Below, piece after piece: positions 19,491 through 28,823 of a DNA stretch of 64,000 bases. Under the pieces are notes generated by a model. The model made no database searches and had not been told where the DNA came from. It saw only the letters and a list, made by a program, of their open reading frames with translations. The position numbers were made by a program, and so were the translations under genes. Origin of the DNA: Nocardia sp. NBC_01503 (lineage in GTDB: Bacteria; Actinomycetota; Actinomycetes; Mycobacteriales; Mycobacteriaceae); assembly GCF_036327755.1 (NCBI RefSeq), contig NZ_CP109596.1, positions 6,262,001 to 6,326,000 on the forward strand, in the 5' to 3' direction. Position 1 is the stretch's first letter. Every line of letters begins with the position of its first letter.

Positions 19491-21032
19491 TCACTCCGCG
19501 AGTTCGCGGAGTCGACGTTTGTAGACCTTGCCGCTGTCATCGCGCGGCAGGGAATCCACGACGGTAATGCGGGACGGCACCTTGTAATGGGCCAGTGAGC
19601 CGGAAAGCGCCTCGCGCACAACGCCTTCGGTGAGGTCCGCGCCGGGCCGGGGCAGAATGTGCGCGACCACCAGCTCGCCCATATCGCCGGGATCGGGAAT
19701 GCCGAACACCGCGACGTCTTCGACGCCGTCCAGTGCGGCGATGGCATTCTCGATCTCGGCGGGGTAGATGTTCACCCCGCCGCGAATCACCACTTCGGCG
19801 TCACGGCCGGTGAGATACAGGTAGCCGTCGTCGTCGAGGTGGCCGAGGTCGCCCACCCACAGCATGCCCTCGACGGGGGACCGCGGTGCGCCCTGATTCA
19901 GATATTCGAAGCGCGGCCAGTAGTCCGCGCCGCGCACCCAGACCCGTCCGATCTGCCGGGCGGGCAAGGGATTTCCGTGCTCGTCACCGATGCGAACCGC
20001 CGAGCCATCGGCCGCGCGGCCCACACTGCCCGGATGCGCGAGCCACTCCGCCGCGCTGATCCAGGTGATCGTGCCCGCCTCACTGCAACCGTAGAACTCC
20101 CACAGGGCGTCACCGAACAGGTCGATGGCGGCGCGTTTGAGCACGGGCGGACACGGTGCGGCCGAATGGATGACATGCGTCAGGCTCGACAGGTCGTACC
20201 GCGCACGCTCGGCGGCGGGCACGCTGAGGATGCGCGACACCATGGTCGGCACGATCTTGACCTGCTGAATGCGATGCCGGTCGACCAGGCGCAGAAAGGC
20301 GCGCGCATCCCATTTCGGCATGATCACGATATTCGCGCCCATCCGAAGGCCCAGCACCGCAACGGCATTGGGTGAGGTGTGATACAGCGGCCCGGCCACC
20401 AGCATCGGCACGCCGGGAGCCAGACCCATGCGTTGCGCCGTCGCGCCCGCGATACTCAACAACTGGTGCGGGGACATCTGCTCGCGCGCAACACCTTTGG
20501 GCTTGCCGGTGGTTCCAGAGGTGTAGATGACGCCCATCGAATCCGCGATCGCGCCCTCGATATGCCCCACGGGGTCCGGATGGGCGTCGATACAGTCCTG
20601 TAACAGCTCATGCCGCCCGGTCGGCTCCGCCAGCGCGGCATCCCACCCGCCCTCGGCGAGAAGTTCGGGGGCCATGGCGATTTCGACTATCCGCGCGGCA
20701 CTCCCGGCCAGCTCGCACGCCGCTTCGAGCACCGGCACGAATTCGGTGTGCGCGAAGATCAGCCGCACCTTCGCATCACTGAGCACATGGGCGACCTCAC
20801 CCGCCATCCAGCGCGTATTGATCGGCAGCGGATTCCCGCCGGTCGAGGCGATCCCGACCGACACCTCGAGGAATTCGATGTCATTGCGCGCCATGATGAC
20901 GCACTTATCGCCGCGCCCGATCCCGGCGGCCAGCACCGCCGCCCCGACCCGCCCCGCCCGCGCGAGCGCCTCCGGCTGACTGCGCTCCCGCGCACCGCAC
21001 ACAATCGAGGCAACCTTCGGATCCTGGTTCAT
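19491..21032 (-). CDS. acyl-CoA synthetase (AMP-binding)
   Basis: 513 residues of the ANL superfamily. Seen: P-loop YTSGTTGKPKGVARE, the aromatic motif YGCSEAG, and the hinge and C-terminal catalytic region YLTGRDAEVVIRGGVNIYP and the late Lys in DDSGKVYKRRL. It should activate a fatty or aromatic acid to its CoA ester through an acyl-AMP. I take ATG 21032 as start; the ribosome site is weak, but the longer upstream frame runs into a tandem repeat and is not coding-like. It converges on the DapB-like gene. Confidence 0.9.
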   Translation of the reverse strand: MNQDPKVASIVCGARERSQPEALARAGRVGAAVLAAGIGRGDKCVIMARNDIEFLEVSVGIASTGGNPLPINTRWMAGEVAHVLSDAKVRLIFAHTEFVPVLEAACELAGSAARIVEIAMAPELLAEGGWDAALAEPTGRHELLQDCIDAHPDPVGHIEGAIADSMGVIYTSGTTGKPKGVAREQMSPHQLLSIAGATAQRMGLAPGVPMLVAGPLYHTSPNAVAVLGLRMGANIVIMPKWDARAFLRLVDRHRIQQVKIVPTMVSRILSVPAAERARYDLSSLTHVIHSAAPCPPVLKRAAIDLFGDALWEFYGCSEAGTITWISAAEWLAHPGSVGRAADGSAVRIGDEHGNPLPARQIGRVWVRGADYWPRFEYLNQGAPRSPVEGMLWVGDLGHLDDDGYLYLTGRDAEVVIRGGVNIYPAEIENAIAALDGVEDVAVFGIPDPGDMGELVVAHILPRPGADLTEGVVREALSGSLAHYKVPSRITVVDSLPRDDSGKVYKRRLRELAE

Positions 21033-21094
21033 ACCAACGAAGTCTGCCAGTCCCGGGCTGCCTGGCGGGGTGTGGCTCCCGGCCAAGAGCACGC

Positions 21095-21235
21095 CGGGGC
21101 GAGGGAGGTTTGGTACGCGCCGGGGTGAGGGAGGTTTGGCACGCGCCGGGGCGAGGGAGGTTTGGTACGCGCCGGGGTGAGGGAGGTTTGGTACGCGCCG
21201 GGGTGAGGGAGGTTTGGCACGCGCTGAGGTGAGGG
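21095..21235. repeat. 26-bp tandem repeat, five copies plus remnant
   Basis: Five head-to-tail 26-base units begin at 21095, 21121, 21147, 21173 and 21199, each containing GAGGGAGGTTTGG followed by YACGCGC. They differ mainly at two C/T positions. A degraded sixth unit follows at 21225-21235. It lies upstream of the acyl-CoA synthetase start. This is a minisatellite (VNTR) and not a CRISPR, as there are no unique spacers. Confidence 0.93.
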
Positions 21236-21722
21236 TGCACACCGGGGTTAGGGGGGAGTGGCCGGTGAGGGTGGTCGGTGGGGCGGTGCGGGGGCCGGGT
21301 GGACCGTGCTCTGGCATTGGACAACGGCCCGGAAGCCGAGGGGGCTTCCGGGCCGTCTCGTTTTACTCCCGGCACCAGCACTTCTATCCGACGTCCCGCT
21401 GGGCACCACCGGATGAACACCCCATGTCATCGGAGCCGTCTGCGTGGGCTTCGGCGACGCGAAGTGCCTTCCCTGCACAGTGCGCGCTTCGGTGCGCCGC
21501 GCCATGCCCGGAGCAGACCGACCGTAACTCCCGTATCCATGAATCACTGCCGGTCACAACGAGTCTCACCGACATTTCGGCCCCCGTCGAACCGGGCGAA
21601 CCGGCTGGCACTGCGGGTCGGCGAGTTGGCACGGCCGGTCGGTTGGATTTGGGGGCGGTTTGCGGCGCTGCCCAGCGGATATTGCGTGGATAGTCCACTG
21701 AACTACTCGCACTGGAGGAAGT
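21236..21722. other. non-coding stretch without a convincing gene
   Basis: About 490 bases between the tandem repeat and the lipoprotein gene. Open frames on both strands are Arg-rich shadows without ribosome sites. The only clear structure is the hairpin at 21324-21364. A ribosome site GGAGGAAGT at the right edge serves the lipoprotein. Confidence 0.6.
21324..21364 (+). terminator. intrinsic terminator-like hairpin
   Basis: A 14-bp perfect stem (21324-21337 with 21343-21356) with a five-base loop, followed by CTCGTTTT. No gene ends immediately upstream on the plus strand, so it may close an unannotated transcript or be a relic. Confidence 0.7.
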
Positions 21723-22049
21723 ATGCGGAGCTGGTCGATGGGAGCGGGGGCGTCGCTGATGGTCGCGCTGGTGGCTGGGTCACTGGTCAGCGGGTGTGAG
21801 CAGGCCAAGGAAGCGGTCAATAAGGGCGGGGATACGCCATGCAGTGAATTCGTGGCGCAGGACAAGGATAAGCAGCGGGTGACCGTGCGCAAGTATCTGG
21901 AGCAGGACACCAAAGTGACCCCGACACCGGACGCCGACGGCGTCGACGGTGCCATCGCCGCCATCGGGCTGATGTGTCAGGCGCAGGCCAATCCGGACAC
22001 GCCGATACGCAATGCCGATCTCACCGGTGTGCTCGTGCCGAAGAAGTAG
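21723..22049 (+). CDS. small secreted lipoprotein
   Basis: 108 residues; GGAGGAAGT directly precedes the ATG. A signal peptide ends in the lipobox LVSGC, with the lipidated Cys at about residue 25. The mature part is about 83 residues with two further Cys and the segment CSEFVAQDKDKQRVTVRKYL. Small envelope lipoproteins of this build are common in Nocardia and mycobacteria, and the fold recalls HdeA-like acid-stress proteins, but that is tentative. A GNRA-looped hairpin follows its stop. Confidence 0.82.
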   Translation: MRSWSMGAGASLMVALVAGSLVSGCEQAKEAVNKGGDTPCSEFVAQDKDKQRVTVRKYLEQDTKVTPTPDADGVDGAIAAIGLMCQAQANPDTPIRNADLTGVLVPKK

Positions 22050-22052
22050 CGA

Positions 22053-23582
22053 TCACAGCTCCGGACCGGGAAACCGGTCCGGAGTCCGGTAGGGCGAGGC
22101 CATGGGGTGCAGACAAGTGCTGGCCGGACCGTCGAGCAGGGTTCCGTCGGGGGCGAAGCGCGAGCCGTGCAGCGGGCAATCCCAGGACTGCTCGGCATCG
22201 TTCCAACCCAGAATCCCACCCAGATGCGGGCAGACCGCGGAGATCTCGGTGGTGACCCCGTTGACCGTCGATACGGCGGTCGGGATGACGCCGTGGCGCT
22301 CGATTCGGCCCTGCCCTTCCGGCGGCAGCGTGCCCCGGCCCGAGCCCAGGGCATGCCGCCATCCGGTGAGGAGCTGGTGCGCCACCGATATGTTCGCGGA
22401 GACGGCCGTCGGCAGGGAACGCAGCTCAGAGGTGCGCCAGCTGCTCAGCGAGCTCGCCCAGACCGGCGGCTTACCGGTCACCCGCCCCGCCAACGCGAGC
22501 GCGGCCGCGACGCCGTTCGTCAGACCCCATTTGGCGTAGCCGGTCGCCACCAGAATCTGATCGCGTCCGGGCAGTAGCGGCCCGACGTACGGCAACTCGT
22601 CGATCGGCAGATAGTCCTGGGCGGACCAGTTGTGCAGCGGTTCGGCGCTCGGGAACCAGCGCCGCGTCCATTCGATCAACTCGTCGGCATGATTGAGTGC
22701 TGAACACGCGCGGCCGACGACATGACCGTGTCCGCCGACCATCAGCACATCGCCCTCGGGTGTCGGGGCATACCGCACCGACCGAGTGGGACCACCGGCG
22801 CTGAGAAACATCTGCCGAGGAATCGGCTCGGCGACCCGGAACGCGGACAGATACGAACGTCGTGGCACCAGCCGCGCGAAATACCCACCGCGATCGAGAA
22901 ACGGTGTGCCGGTTGCGATAACGACGGTGCGCGCGGTGAGCTCGCCATGCTCGGTCTCGACCCGCAACTCGCCGTTGCCGCCGTTGTGCACATTGTGTGC
23001 CAGCGTCGATTCGAAGATGGGCGCGGTATGCGCCTCCACATCCGCGGCGAGCGCGGCGAGCAGAGCGATCGGGTCCAGCTGCGCCTGGTCCGATAGTGTC
23101 ACCGCGCCGAAGAACGGGAAGGGTACGTCGGCCTCGGCCATGGACTCCACCGGCAGGCGTGCCGCCTGCAGTGCCTCCAATTCCTTTCGCACAGCAGACT
23201 TCTCCCGCTCGCTCTGGGCATAGGTGACCGCAGACTCCCGCTGCACGGGCAATGAATGCTCCGCGCAGTACCGCAACAACCATTGCCGCCCAGCCTGATT
23301 CGCCTCGACATAGTTGATCAGCGCCCGATCGCCATGGCGACGGCGAATCCGCTGCGCCCGTGTCCCCTGTAACAGGCTGACCTTGCCGGTCGACGCGCCC
23401 GTCGTGGATTCACCGATGCGCCGCCCCTCTACCACCGCCACCTCGACCCCGCTCTCGGCGAGCAGCAGTGCCGTCACCAGCCCGGTTATCCCGGCACCGA
23501 TCACCACGGTGTCGAAATGGGACCCCGGGGTCAGTCGCAACCGGGCCGGGGTCTCGGCGTCCTTCATCCACAGAGAAGTCAT
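22053..23582 (-). CDS. FAD-dependent oxidoreductase with C-terminal Rieske domain
   Basis: 509 residues from ATG 23582. An N-terminal D-amino-acid-oxidase-type FAD domain (VVIGAGITGLVTALLLAESG, about 27-46) fills most of the protein. The C-terminal 100 residues form a Rieske [2Fe-2S] domain with CPH...CPLHGSRF ligands. This fusion is a widespread actinobacterial and cyanobacterial family thought to pass electrons from an amine or other substrate to the cluster; the exact reaction is not known. It converges on the lipoprotein gene. A longer start at 23696 is possible but lacks support. Confidence 0.9.
   Translation of the reverse strand: MTSLWMKDAETPARLRLTPGSHFDTVVIGAGITGLVTALLLAESGVEVAVVEGRRIGESTTGASTGKVSLLQGTRAQRIRRRHGDRALINYVEANQAGRQWLLRYCAEHSLPVQRESAVTYAQSEREKSAVRKELEALQAARLPVESMAEADVPFPFFGAVTLSDQAQLDPIALLAALAADVEAHTAPIFESTLAHNVHNGGNGELRVETEHGELTARTVVIATGTPFLDRGGYFARLVPRRSYLSAFRVAEPIPRQMFLSAGGPTRSVRYAPTPEGDVLMVGGHGHVVGRACSALNHADELIEWTRRWFPSAEPLHNWSAQDYLPIDELPYVGPLLPGRDQILVATGYAKWGLTNGVAAALALAGRVTGKPPVWASSLSSWRTSELRSLPTAVSANISVAHQLLTGWRHALGSGRGTLPPEGQGRIERHGVIPTAVSTVNGVTTEISAVCPHLGGILGWNDAEQSWDCPLHGSRFAPDGTLLDGPASTCLHPMASPYRTPDRFPGPEL
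22059..22084. terminator. GAAA-loop hairpin between convergent genes
   Basis: CTCCGGACCGG-GAAA-CCGGTCCGGAG is a perfect 11-bp stem. It starts ten bases after the lipoprotein stop and overlaps the last codons of the convergent FAD/Rieske gene. There is no U-tract, which is usual for actinobacterial terminators. Confidence 0.6.
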
Positions 23583-23717
23583 GTTCGGGCTATATCCGCA
23601 CACTCGCCGGCGAAACCGGGTGCCCGCGCCGGCCGCCCCGATTGAGCCGCCCGAAGCCGGGTATTGCGACCGATAACGGGTGAACCGGAACTGCACAAGT
23701 CAACATGGAGTTGAGCA

Positions 23718-23975
23718 ATGAACGCATATGACGACCGAAGAATGGTTCGCGGGACTCGATCCAGCGTCGCTGGCCTGGTCGGCCTGCTCCTGGTGGTCTG
23801 GCTGATCATCGGCGCGGTGGCCGCCGGGCAGCGCCACTATTTCGACAATGCCCCGACGAACTGCGCGAGCACCGGCACCATCGCGGTAACCATCATCGCG
23901 GGGCCGCTGAACTATATGGGCGTGAACCCCAAGATCAGCGACTGCAATGTGGACGTTCCGCAGCCCAGCCCGTAA
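23718..23975 (+). CDS. small membrane-anchored hypothetical protein
   Basis: 85 residues; GGAG lies seven bases before the ATG. One hydrophobic segment (about 17-36, VAGLVGLLLVVWLIIGAVAAG) is followed by a short extracellular tail with two Cys (NCAS, SDCNV) that may pair. Family members recur in Nocardia and Mycobacterium without assigned function. Confidence 0.75.
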   Translation: MNAYDDRRMVRGTRSSVAGLVGLLLVVWLIIGAVAAGQRHYFDNAPTNCASTGTIAVTIIAGPLNYMGVNPKISDCNVDVPQPSP

Positions 23976-24066
23976 CGATTACCTTCCGTAATCCTCGAAT
24001 TCGGTTGTGACACAACGTCCGCGCGACACCCGGTGCCGCGCGGGCGGTCGCGCGTCGACATGGGGT

Positions 24067-24831
24067 TCAAGCACGGAAGGTCTGCGACAGTCCGCGGGTG
24101 AGGTGTTCGCGCGCAGTCACCAGCGAGGGCCCGTACCAGGTGAGGCTTCGGCCCTCGACCAGAGCTACATCGATGCCCGGAAAAGCCTCCGGACCATCGA
24201 TTTTCGTGAAGACATACGGTTCGTCCGGGAGGACGGCCAGCTCGATGCCCGCGGTCAATTCCGGCAGTGAGAGTGTCGGATAGCGCTGCGGGCGGTCGGC
24301 GTGCACGAGTCGCAGACCCAGGCGGCGGGCCAGATCGCCGGTGAAGGTGTCGCGGCCGACGACCATCCACGGGTCGCGCCAGATCGCGATCACGGCATCG
24401 CGGACGAGTTCGGTTGGCGGCGCGGACCATTCGGCCTCGGCGCGGCTCAACCAGCCCGGTGTGGCGAGGCCGAACGCTTCGGCGAAGAGCCGGTTCATCG
24501 AGGCGAAGGCTTGTTCGAGGGTCTGTATTCGGGTGACCCACACCGCGATTCCCGCCGTCCGCAGTCGCTCGACATCGAGGCGGCGGTTCTCCTCCTCATT
24601 GCACACCACCACATCCGGTGCGAGCTCGGCGATTCGGCGCACATCGGGATTCTTGGTCCCGCGCACCCGCTCGACCGGTAGCTCCGCGGGGTGCGTGCAC
24701 CAGTCGGTCGCGCCGACCAGCAGACCGGGGCAGGTGAGCGCGATCGCCTCGGTCAGCGAGGGGACCAGTGAGACCACACGCCGGATCGGCCGGTCGATGG
24801 GAACCTCGGCCCCGAGGTCGTCGATCATCAT
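24067..24831 (-). CDS. BtuF-like helical-backbone metal receptor, no signal peptide
   Basis: 254 residues. RRVVSLVPSLTEAIALT...VGATDWCTHPAE is typical of the cobalamin/iron binding-protein fold (BtuF/FecB class). It starts directly with the mature fold and has no signal peptide or lipobox, so it may act in the cytoplasm. Its ATG (24831) overlaps the stop of the PrpR-like gene, so it is made together with that regulator. A role in sensing or handling cobalamin would fit, because PrpR controls the B12-independent route of propionate use; this is inference. Confidence 0.85.
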   Translation of the reverse strand: MMIDDLGAEVPIDRPIRRVVSLVPSLTEAIALTCPGLLVGATDWCTHPAELPVERVRGTKNPDVRRIAELAPDVVVCNEEENRRLDVERLRTAGIAVWVTRIQTLEQAFASMNRLFAEAFGLATPGWLSRAEAEWSAPPTELVRDAVIAIWRDPWMVVGRDTFTGDLARRLGLRLVHADRPQRYPTLSLPELTAGIELAVLPDEPYVFTKIDGPEAFPGIDVALVEGRSLTWYGPSLVTAREHLTRGLSQTFRA

Positions 24832-26252
24832 GCGCGAGCAGCGGGTGCGTAGGGGACGGTGAGGGCGCGATTGTCGTCCACTTCGATGGGCCGCCCGAGC
24901 AGCGGGAACGCGCGCTGCGCGCAATCGGCCCGTTCGCATACCTTGCACCCCGCGCCGATCGGCACCGCCGTACGCGGGTCGTCGATGGGCAGGCCGTGCG
25001 AGTACACCAGCTTGCCGGCATAGGCGAGATCGCAGCCCAGCCCGATCGCGAAATCGCGTGTGGGGGAGAGGTATCCGGGGGTGGCCTCATCGGTGGTGCG
25101 TGCCAGCCACAGGTAATTACGGCCATCGGGCATCTGCGCGATCTGGGTGCGGATACGCCCGGGCGTGGAGAACGCCTCGTGCACCACCCACAGCGGGCAG
25201 CTACCGCCCACCCTGGAGAAGTGAAAAGCCGTGGCGGACTGGCGTTTCGAGATATTTCCGGCGCGGTCGGTGCGTACGAGGAAGAACGGAATGCCCCGCT
25301 CGCCCGGGCGTTGCAGCGTCGACAACCGGTGGCAGACGGTCTCGAAGCCGACCTCGAACTTCGCGGCCAGCAATTCGATGTCATAGCGCAGGGTTTCGGC
25401 CGCGTCGCGGAACTGCCGGTACGGCAGGATGAGCGCGCCCGCGAAGTAGTTCGCCAACCCGATCCGCAGAACACCACGCGAACGGTCCGGTACGGACTCG
25501 GCCGCCTCGATCAGCCGGGCCAGGCGCGCGCCCTGGGTGAGAAAGGCCAGCTGCGTGGCCAATTGGAAGGCGCGCTGGCCCGCGGAGAGCCGCCGGGCGA
25601 TGGTGAGCACCCGCGCCTGCGGATCGTAGAGGCGTTTGGGGCCCGGCGCGTCCGGATCGTCGTTGCGGATCACCACCGCGATATCGTGCTGTTCGCGCAG
25701 GACGCGGGTCAACTGTAGATCCAGGCCGCCGACCGTCAATCCGTTGCGCGCGAACAACTCCTCGGCCGCGGTATCGAGTTCGGCGATGTGATTGCGGCGG
25801 TCGTAGAAGTAGTCACGCACATCCTCATAGGGGCGCGCGGTAGCGGAATCGGCTGTGCCGCCGTCGATTCCGGCGGAGAACCGCTCGAGCTGCTCGGTCG
25901 CGCCGCGCAGGCGGCGATGCAGGCCGACCAGCAGATGCGCCGCGGCCGGTACCCGGGCGACCAGATCATCGATCTCGGCGTGGGTGATACCCACACTCTC
26001 CGGGTCCTCGGCGAAGACGTCCTGTAGATCCGCGATCAGCCGGGCATCGGTATCGGCGGCGAAGAACCCCATATCGAGATCGAAACTGCCGTTGAGCCGC
26101 AACAGCACCTGCACGGTCAGCGGACGCTGATCATGCTCGAGCTGATTGACGTAGCTGACCGATATGCCGAGCGCCTTCGCCAGCGCGGACTGCGAGAGCC
26201 CGCGCTGTTCGCGCAGCGCCCGCAGGCGGCCTCCGGCATACATCTTCTGCAT
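24828..26252 (-). CDS. prpR: PrpR-type regulator of the methylcitrate cycle
   Basis: 474 residues. An XRE helix-turn-helix (about 8-62) is followed by a metallopeptidase-like domain and the C-terminal short-chain acyl-CoA/iron-sulfur domain of the PrpR/RamB family. The conserved Cys cluster CKVCERADC near residue 440 matches the Fe-S ligands known in mycobacterial PrpR. It is divergent from prpDBC, as in Mycobacterium tuberculosis, where it activates these genes during growth on propionate or cholesterol. A TAGATT -10 box (26259-26264) six bases before the ATG and no ribosome site suggest a leaderless transcript. Confidence 0.92.
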   Translation of the reverse strand: MQKMYAGGRLRALREQRGLSQSALAKALGISVSYVNQLEHDQRPLTVQVLLRLNGSFDLDMGFFAADTDARLIADLQDVFAEDPESVGITHAEIDDLVARVPAAAHLLVGLHRRLRGATEQLERFSAGIDGGTADSATARPYEDVRDYFYDRRNHIAELDTAAEELFARNGLTVGGLDLQLTRVLREQHDIAVVIRNDDPDAPGPKRLYDPQARVLTIARRLSAGQRAFQLATQLAFLTQGARLARLIEAAESVPDRSRGVLRIGLANYFAGALILPYRQFRDAAETLRYDIELLAAKFEVGFETVCHRLSTLQRPGERGIPFFLVRTDRAGNISKRQSATAFHFSRVGGSCPLWVVHEAFSTPGRIRTQIAQMPDGRNYLWLARTTDEATPGYLSPTRDFAIGLGCDLAYAGKLVYSHGLPIDDPRTAVPIGAGCKVCERADCAQRAFPLLGRPIEVDDNRALTVPYAPAARA

Positions 26253-26273
26253 GACCGCAATCTAGCAGGACCG

Positions 26274-26314
26274 GCTTCCACAACTTTTACAAATTCACAG
26301 CTTCGCTTCCACAA
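26274..26314. promoter_or_regulatory. direct repeats between prpR and prpD, candidate PrpR site
   Basis: GCTTCCACAA occurs at 26274-26283 and again at 26305-26314. Between them lies TTTACAAA (26286-26293), close to the TTTGCAAA core reported for mycobacterial PrpR/RamB sites. The position just upstream of both transcription starts fits an activator site. Confidence 0.5.
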
Positions 26315-26406
26315 AAGTAGGCATTTGCGGGGGATTTCCACCGTCCACCGGGGTGTGTAGCGTGCGAAATATACCGATGAAGCCGATGTCCGGGAGGACT
26401 CCGAAC

Positions 26407-27909
26407 GTGAAGAATCATCTCGTCCGAACGCACCGCTCCGCCGAGCACTTCCCGCGCGAGGAGCACCTGGCATGGCGTATCGCCGAGGTTGCCGCCGATG
26501 CGGTGGAGGTCGCGCCGGAGACCGAGGAGATGATCGTCAATCGCATCATCGACAATGCCGCGGTCGCCGCCGCATCGATCATCCGGCGGCCCGTCACCAA
26601 TGCGCGTGCACAGGCGCTGAGGCACCCGCACCGGCCGGGTGCGACCGTATTCGGCGTCGGCGGCTCGTACTCGCCCGAATGGGCGGCCTGGGCCAATGGA
26701 GTCGCGGTGCGCGAGTTGGACTTCCACGACACCTTCCTGGCGGCGGAGTACTCGCATCCGGGCGACAACATTCCGCCGATCCTGGCCGTCGCCCAGCATG
26801 CCGGACGCTCGGGTCGTGACCTGATCCGTGGACTGGCAACGGGTTACGAGATCCAGGTGGACCTGGTGCGCGCGATCTGCCTGCACGAGCACAAGATCGA
26901 CCACGTCGCCCACCTCGGACCGTCCGCCGCCGCCGGTATCGGCACCCTGCTCGGCCTCGGGACCGAGACCATCTACCAGGGGATCGGCCAGGCGCTGCAC
27001 ACCACGACCGCCACCCGTCAGTCCCGAAAGGGTGAGATCTCCAGCTGGAAGGCGTACGCCCCGGCCTTCGCGGGCAAGATGGCGGTCGAGGCCATCGATC
27101 GTGCCATGCGCGGTGAAGGTGCGCCGTCGCCCATCTGGGAGGGCGAGGACGGTGTCATCGCCTGGCTGCTGGACGGCCCGAACGCGGAATACGGTGTGCC
27201 ACTGCCCGGTCCGGGCGAGCCCAAGCGCGGCATCCTGGACACCTACACCAAGGAGCACTCGGCCGAGTACCAGAGCCAGGCACCCATCGACCTGGCCCGC
27301 CGGATGCGCGATCGGATCGGTGATTTGGAGCAGATCGCATCGATCGTGCTGTACACCAGCCATCACACGCACCACGTGATCGGCACCGGCTCGAACGATC
27401 CGCAGAAGTTCGACCCCGAGGCTTCACGCGAAACCCTGGACCACTCGGTCATGTACATCTTCGCGGTGGCACTGCAGGACGGGACCTGGCATCACGAGCG
27501 GTCCTATGCGCCGGAGCGGGCGCAGCGGCCGGACACCATCGCGCTGTGGAACAAGATCCGCACCGCCGAGGATCCGGAGTGGACTCGTCGCTACCACTCC
27601 ACCGATCCGAATGAGAAGGCGTTCGGTGCGCGCGCCGAGGTCACTTTGAGCAGCGGTGAGGTCATCATCGACGAGCTCGCCGTCGCCGACGCGCATCCCT
27701 TGGGCGCGCGGCCTTTCGCCCGCGAGCAGTACATCGCCAAATTCCGCACGCTCGCCGAAGGCGTGCTGGAGCCCGCCGAGCAGGAGCGCTTCCTCGACGT
27801 GGTCCAGCGCGCGGGCGAACTGTCCGCCGACGAGCTGTCCGAGCTCAACTTCACCGTCTCACCGGATGTGCTCGCCCGCGCGCCCAAATCCCCGAAAGGT
27901 CTGTTCTGA
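26407..27909 (+). CDS. prpD: 2-methylcitrate dehydratase
   Basis: 500 residues from GTG 26407, chosen because GGAGGA precedes it; the frame stays open from 26353. The sequence is a full-length PrpD (MmgE/PrpD superfamily) with the conserved ELDFHDTFLAAEYSHPGDN region. It converts 2-methylcitrate to 2-methyl-cis-aconitate in propionyl-CoA detoxification. It is first of three overlapping genes, prpD-prpB-prpC; the stop overlaps the prpB start by one base. Confidence 0.96.
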   Translation: MKNHLVRTHRSAEHFPREEHLAWRIAEVAADAVEVAPETEEMIVNRIIDNAAVAAASIIRRPVTNARAQALRHPHRPGATVFGVGGSYSPEWAAWANGVAVRELDFHDTFLAAEYSHPGDNIPPILAVAQHAGRSGRDLIRGLATGYEIQVDLVRAICLHEHKIDHVAHLGPSAAAGIGTLLGLGTETIYQGIGQALHTTTATRQSRKGEISSWKAYAPAFAGKMAVEAIDRAMRGEGAPSPIWEGEDGVIAWLLDGPNAEYGVPLPGPGEPKRGILDTYTKEHSAEYQSQAPIDLARRMRDRIGDLEQIASIVLYTSHHTHHVIGTGSNDPQKFDPEASRETLDHSVMYIFAVALQDGTWHHERSYAPERAQRPDTIALWNKIRTAEDPEWTRRYHSTDPNEKAFGARAEVTLSSGEVIIDELAVADAHPLGARPFAREQYIAKFRTLAEGVLEPAEQERFLDVVQRAGELSADELSELNFTVSPDVLARAPKSPKGLF

Positions 27910-28823
27910 TGGCAGGACTGCTGGCAGCCGCCACCTCGGCGTCCGAGAAGCGCGCGGCCTTGCGCGCCGGGCTCTCCTCGAACCGTATCCAGCGTTTGCC
28001 GGGCGCCTTCAATCCATTGGTGGCCAAGCTGATTCAGGAGATCGGGTTCGAAGGCGTGTACGTCTCGGGTGCGGTGCTCTCGGCCGATCTGGGGCTGCCC
28101 GATATCGGTTTGACCACGCTCACCGAAGTATCCGGGCGGGGACAGCAGATCGCCCGGGTCACCGATCTGCCGGTGCTGATCGACGCCGATACCGGATTCG
28201 GTGAACCCATGAGCGCGGCCCGCACGGTCACGGTCATGGAGGACGCCGGAATCGCGGGACTGCACCTGGAAGACCAGGTCAACCCGAAACGCTGCGGTCA
28301 CCTCGACGGTAAGGCCGTGGTGCCCACCGATGAGATGGTGCGCCGCCTGCGTGCCGCCGTCACCGCGCGCCGCGATCCGAACTTCATCATCTGCGCCCGC
28401 ACCGATGCCGCCGGAATCGAGGGAATCGACGCGGCCATCGAACGCGCCCGGGCCTATGCCGACGCGGGTGCGGATCTGATCTTCACCGAGGCGCTCGATA
28501 CCGTGGCCGCCTTCGAGAAGTTCCGGGGCGCGGTCTCAATCCCCTTGCTGGCGAATATGACCGAGTTCGGCAAGTCCGAACTGATCGCGGCGAACACCCT
28601 CGAATCCATCGGCTACAACGCCGTCATCTACCCCGTGACGACCCTGCGCCTGGCCATGTACGCCGCCGAAACCGGACTGCGTGAAATCCTCGCCACCGGA
28701 ACACAATCCGCGCTGCTGGAGCGCATGCAGCAGCGCAGCCGTCTCTACGAACTTCTCCGGTACGAGCGCTACAACGAATTCGACACGGACATCTTCAATT
28801 TCACCCTGGAAGGAGACCGGTGA
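27909..28823 (+). CDS. prpB: 2-methylisocitrate lyase
   Basis: 304 residues of the isocitrate lyase/PEP mutase superfamily. The signature KRCGHL (normally KKCGH/KRCGH), with the active Cys, lies at about residue 121, and the Mg-binding region LIDADTGFG is present. It splits 2-methylisocitrate to pyruvate and succinate. Unlike M. tuberculosis, which lacks prpB and uses Icl1, this organism has a dedicated enzyme. It overlaps prpD and prpC by one base each. Confidence 0.96.
   Translation: MAGLLAAATSASEKRAALRAGLSSNRIQRLPGAFNPLVAKLIQEIGFEGVYVSGAVLSADLGLPDIGLTTLTEVSGRGQQIARVTDLPVLIDADTGFGEPMSAARTVTVMEDAGIAGLHLEDQVNPKRCGHLDGKAVVPTDEMVRRLRAAVTARRDPNFIICARTDAAGIEGIDAAIERARAYADAGADLIFTEALDTVAAFEKFRGAVSIPLLANMTEFGKSELIAANTLESIGYNAVIYPVTTLRLAMYAAETGLREILATGTQSALLERMQQRSRLYELLRYERYNEFDTDIFNFTLEGDR

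Noticed and set aside
21095..21235. Regular repeats that could suggest a CRISPR array
   Set aside because: Units are contiguous without unique spacers, and no cas genes are near.
21384..21698. Minus-strand frame of 104 codons upstream of the lipoprotein
   Set aside because: No ribosome site, no recognisable motif and amino-acid makeup of a shadow frame.
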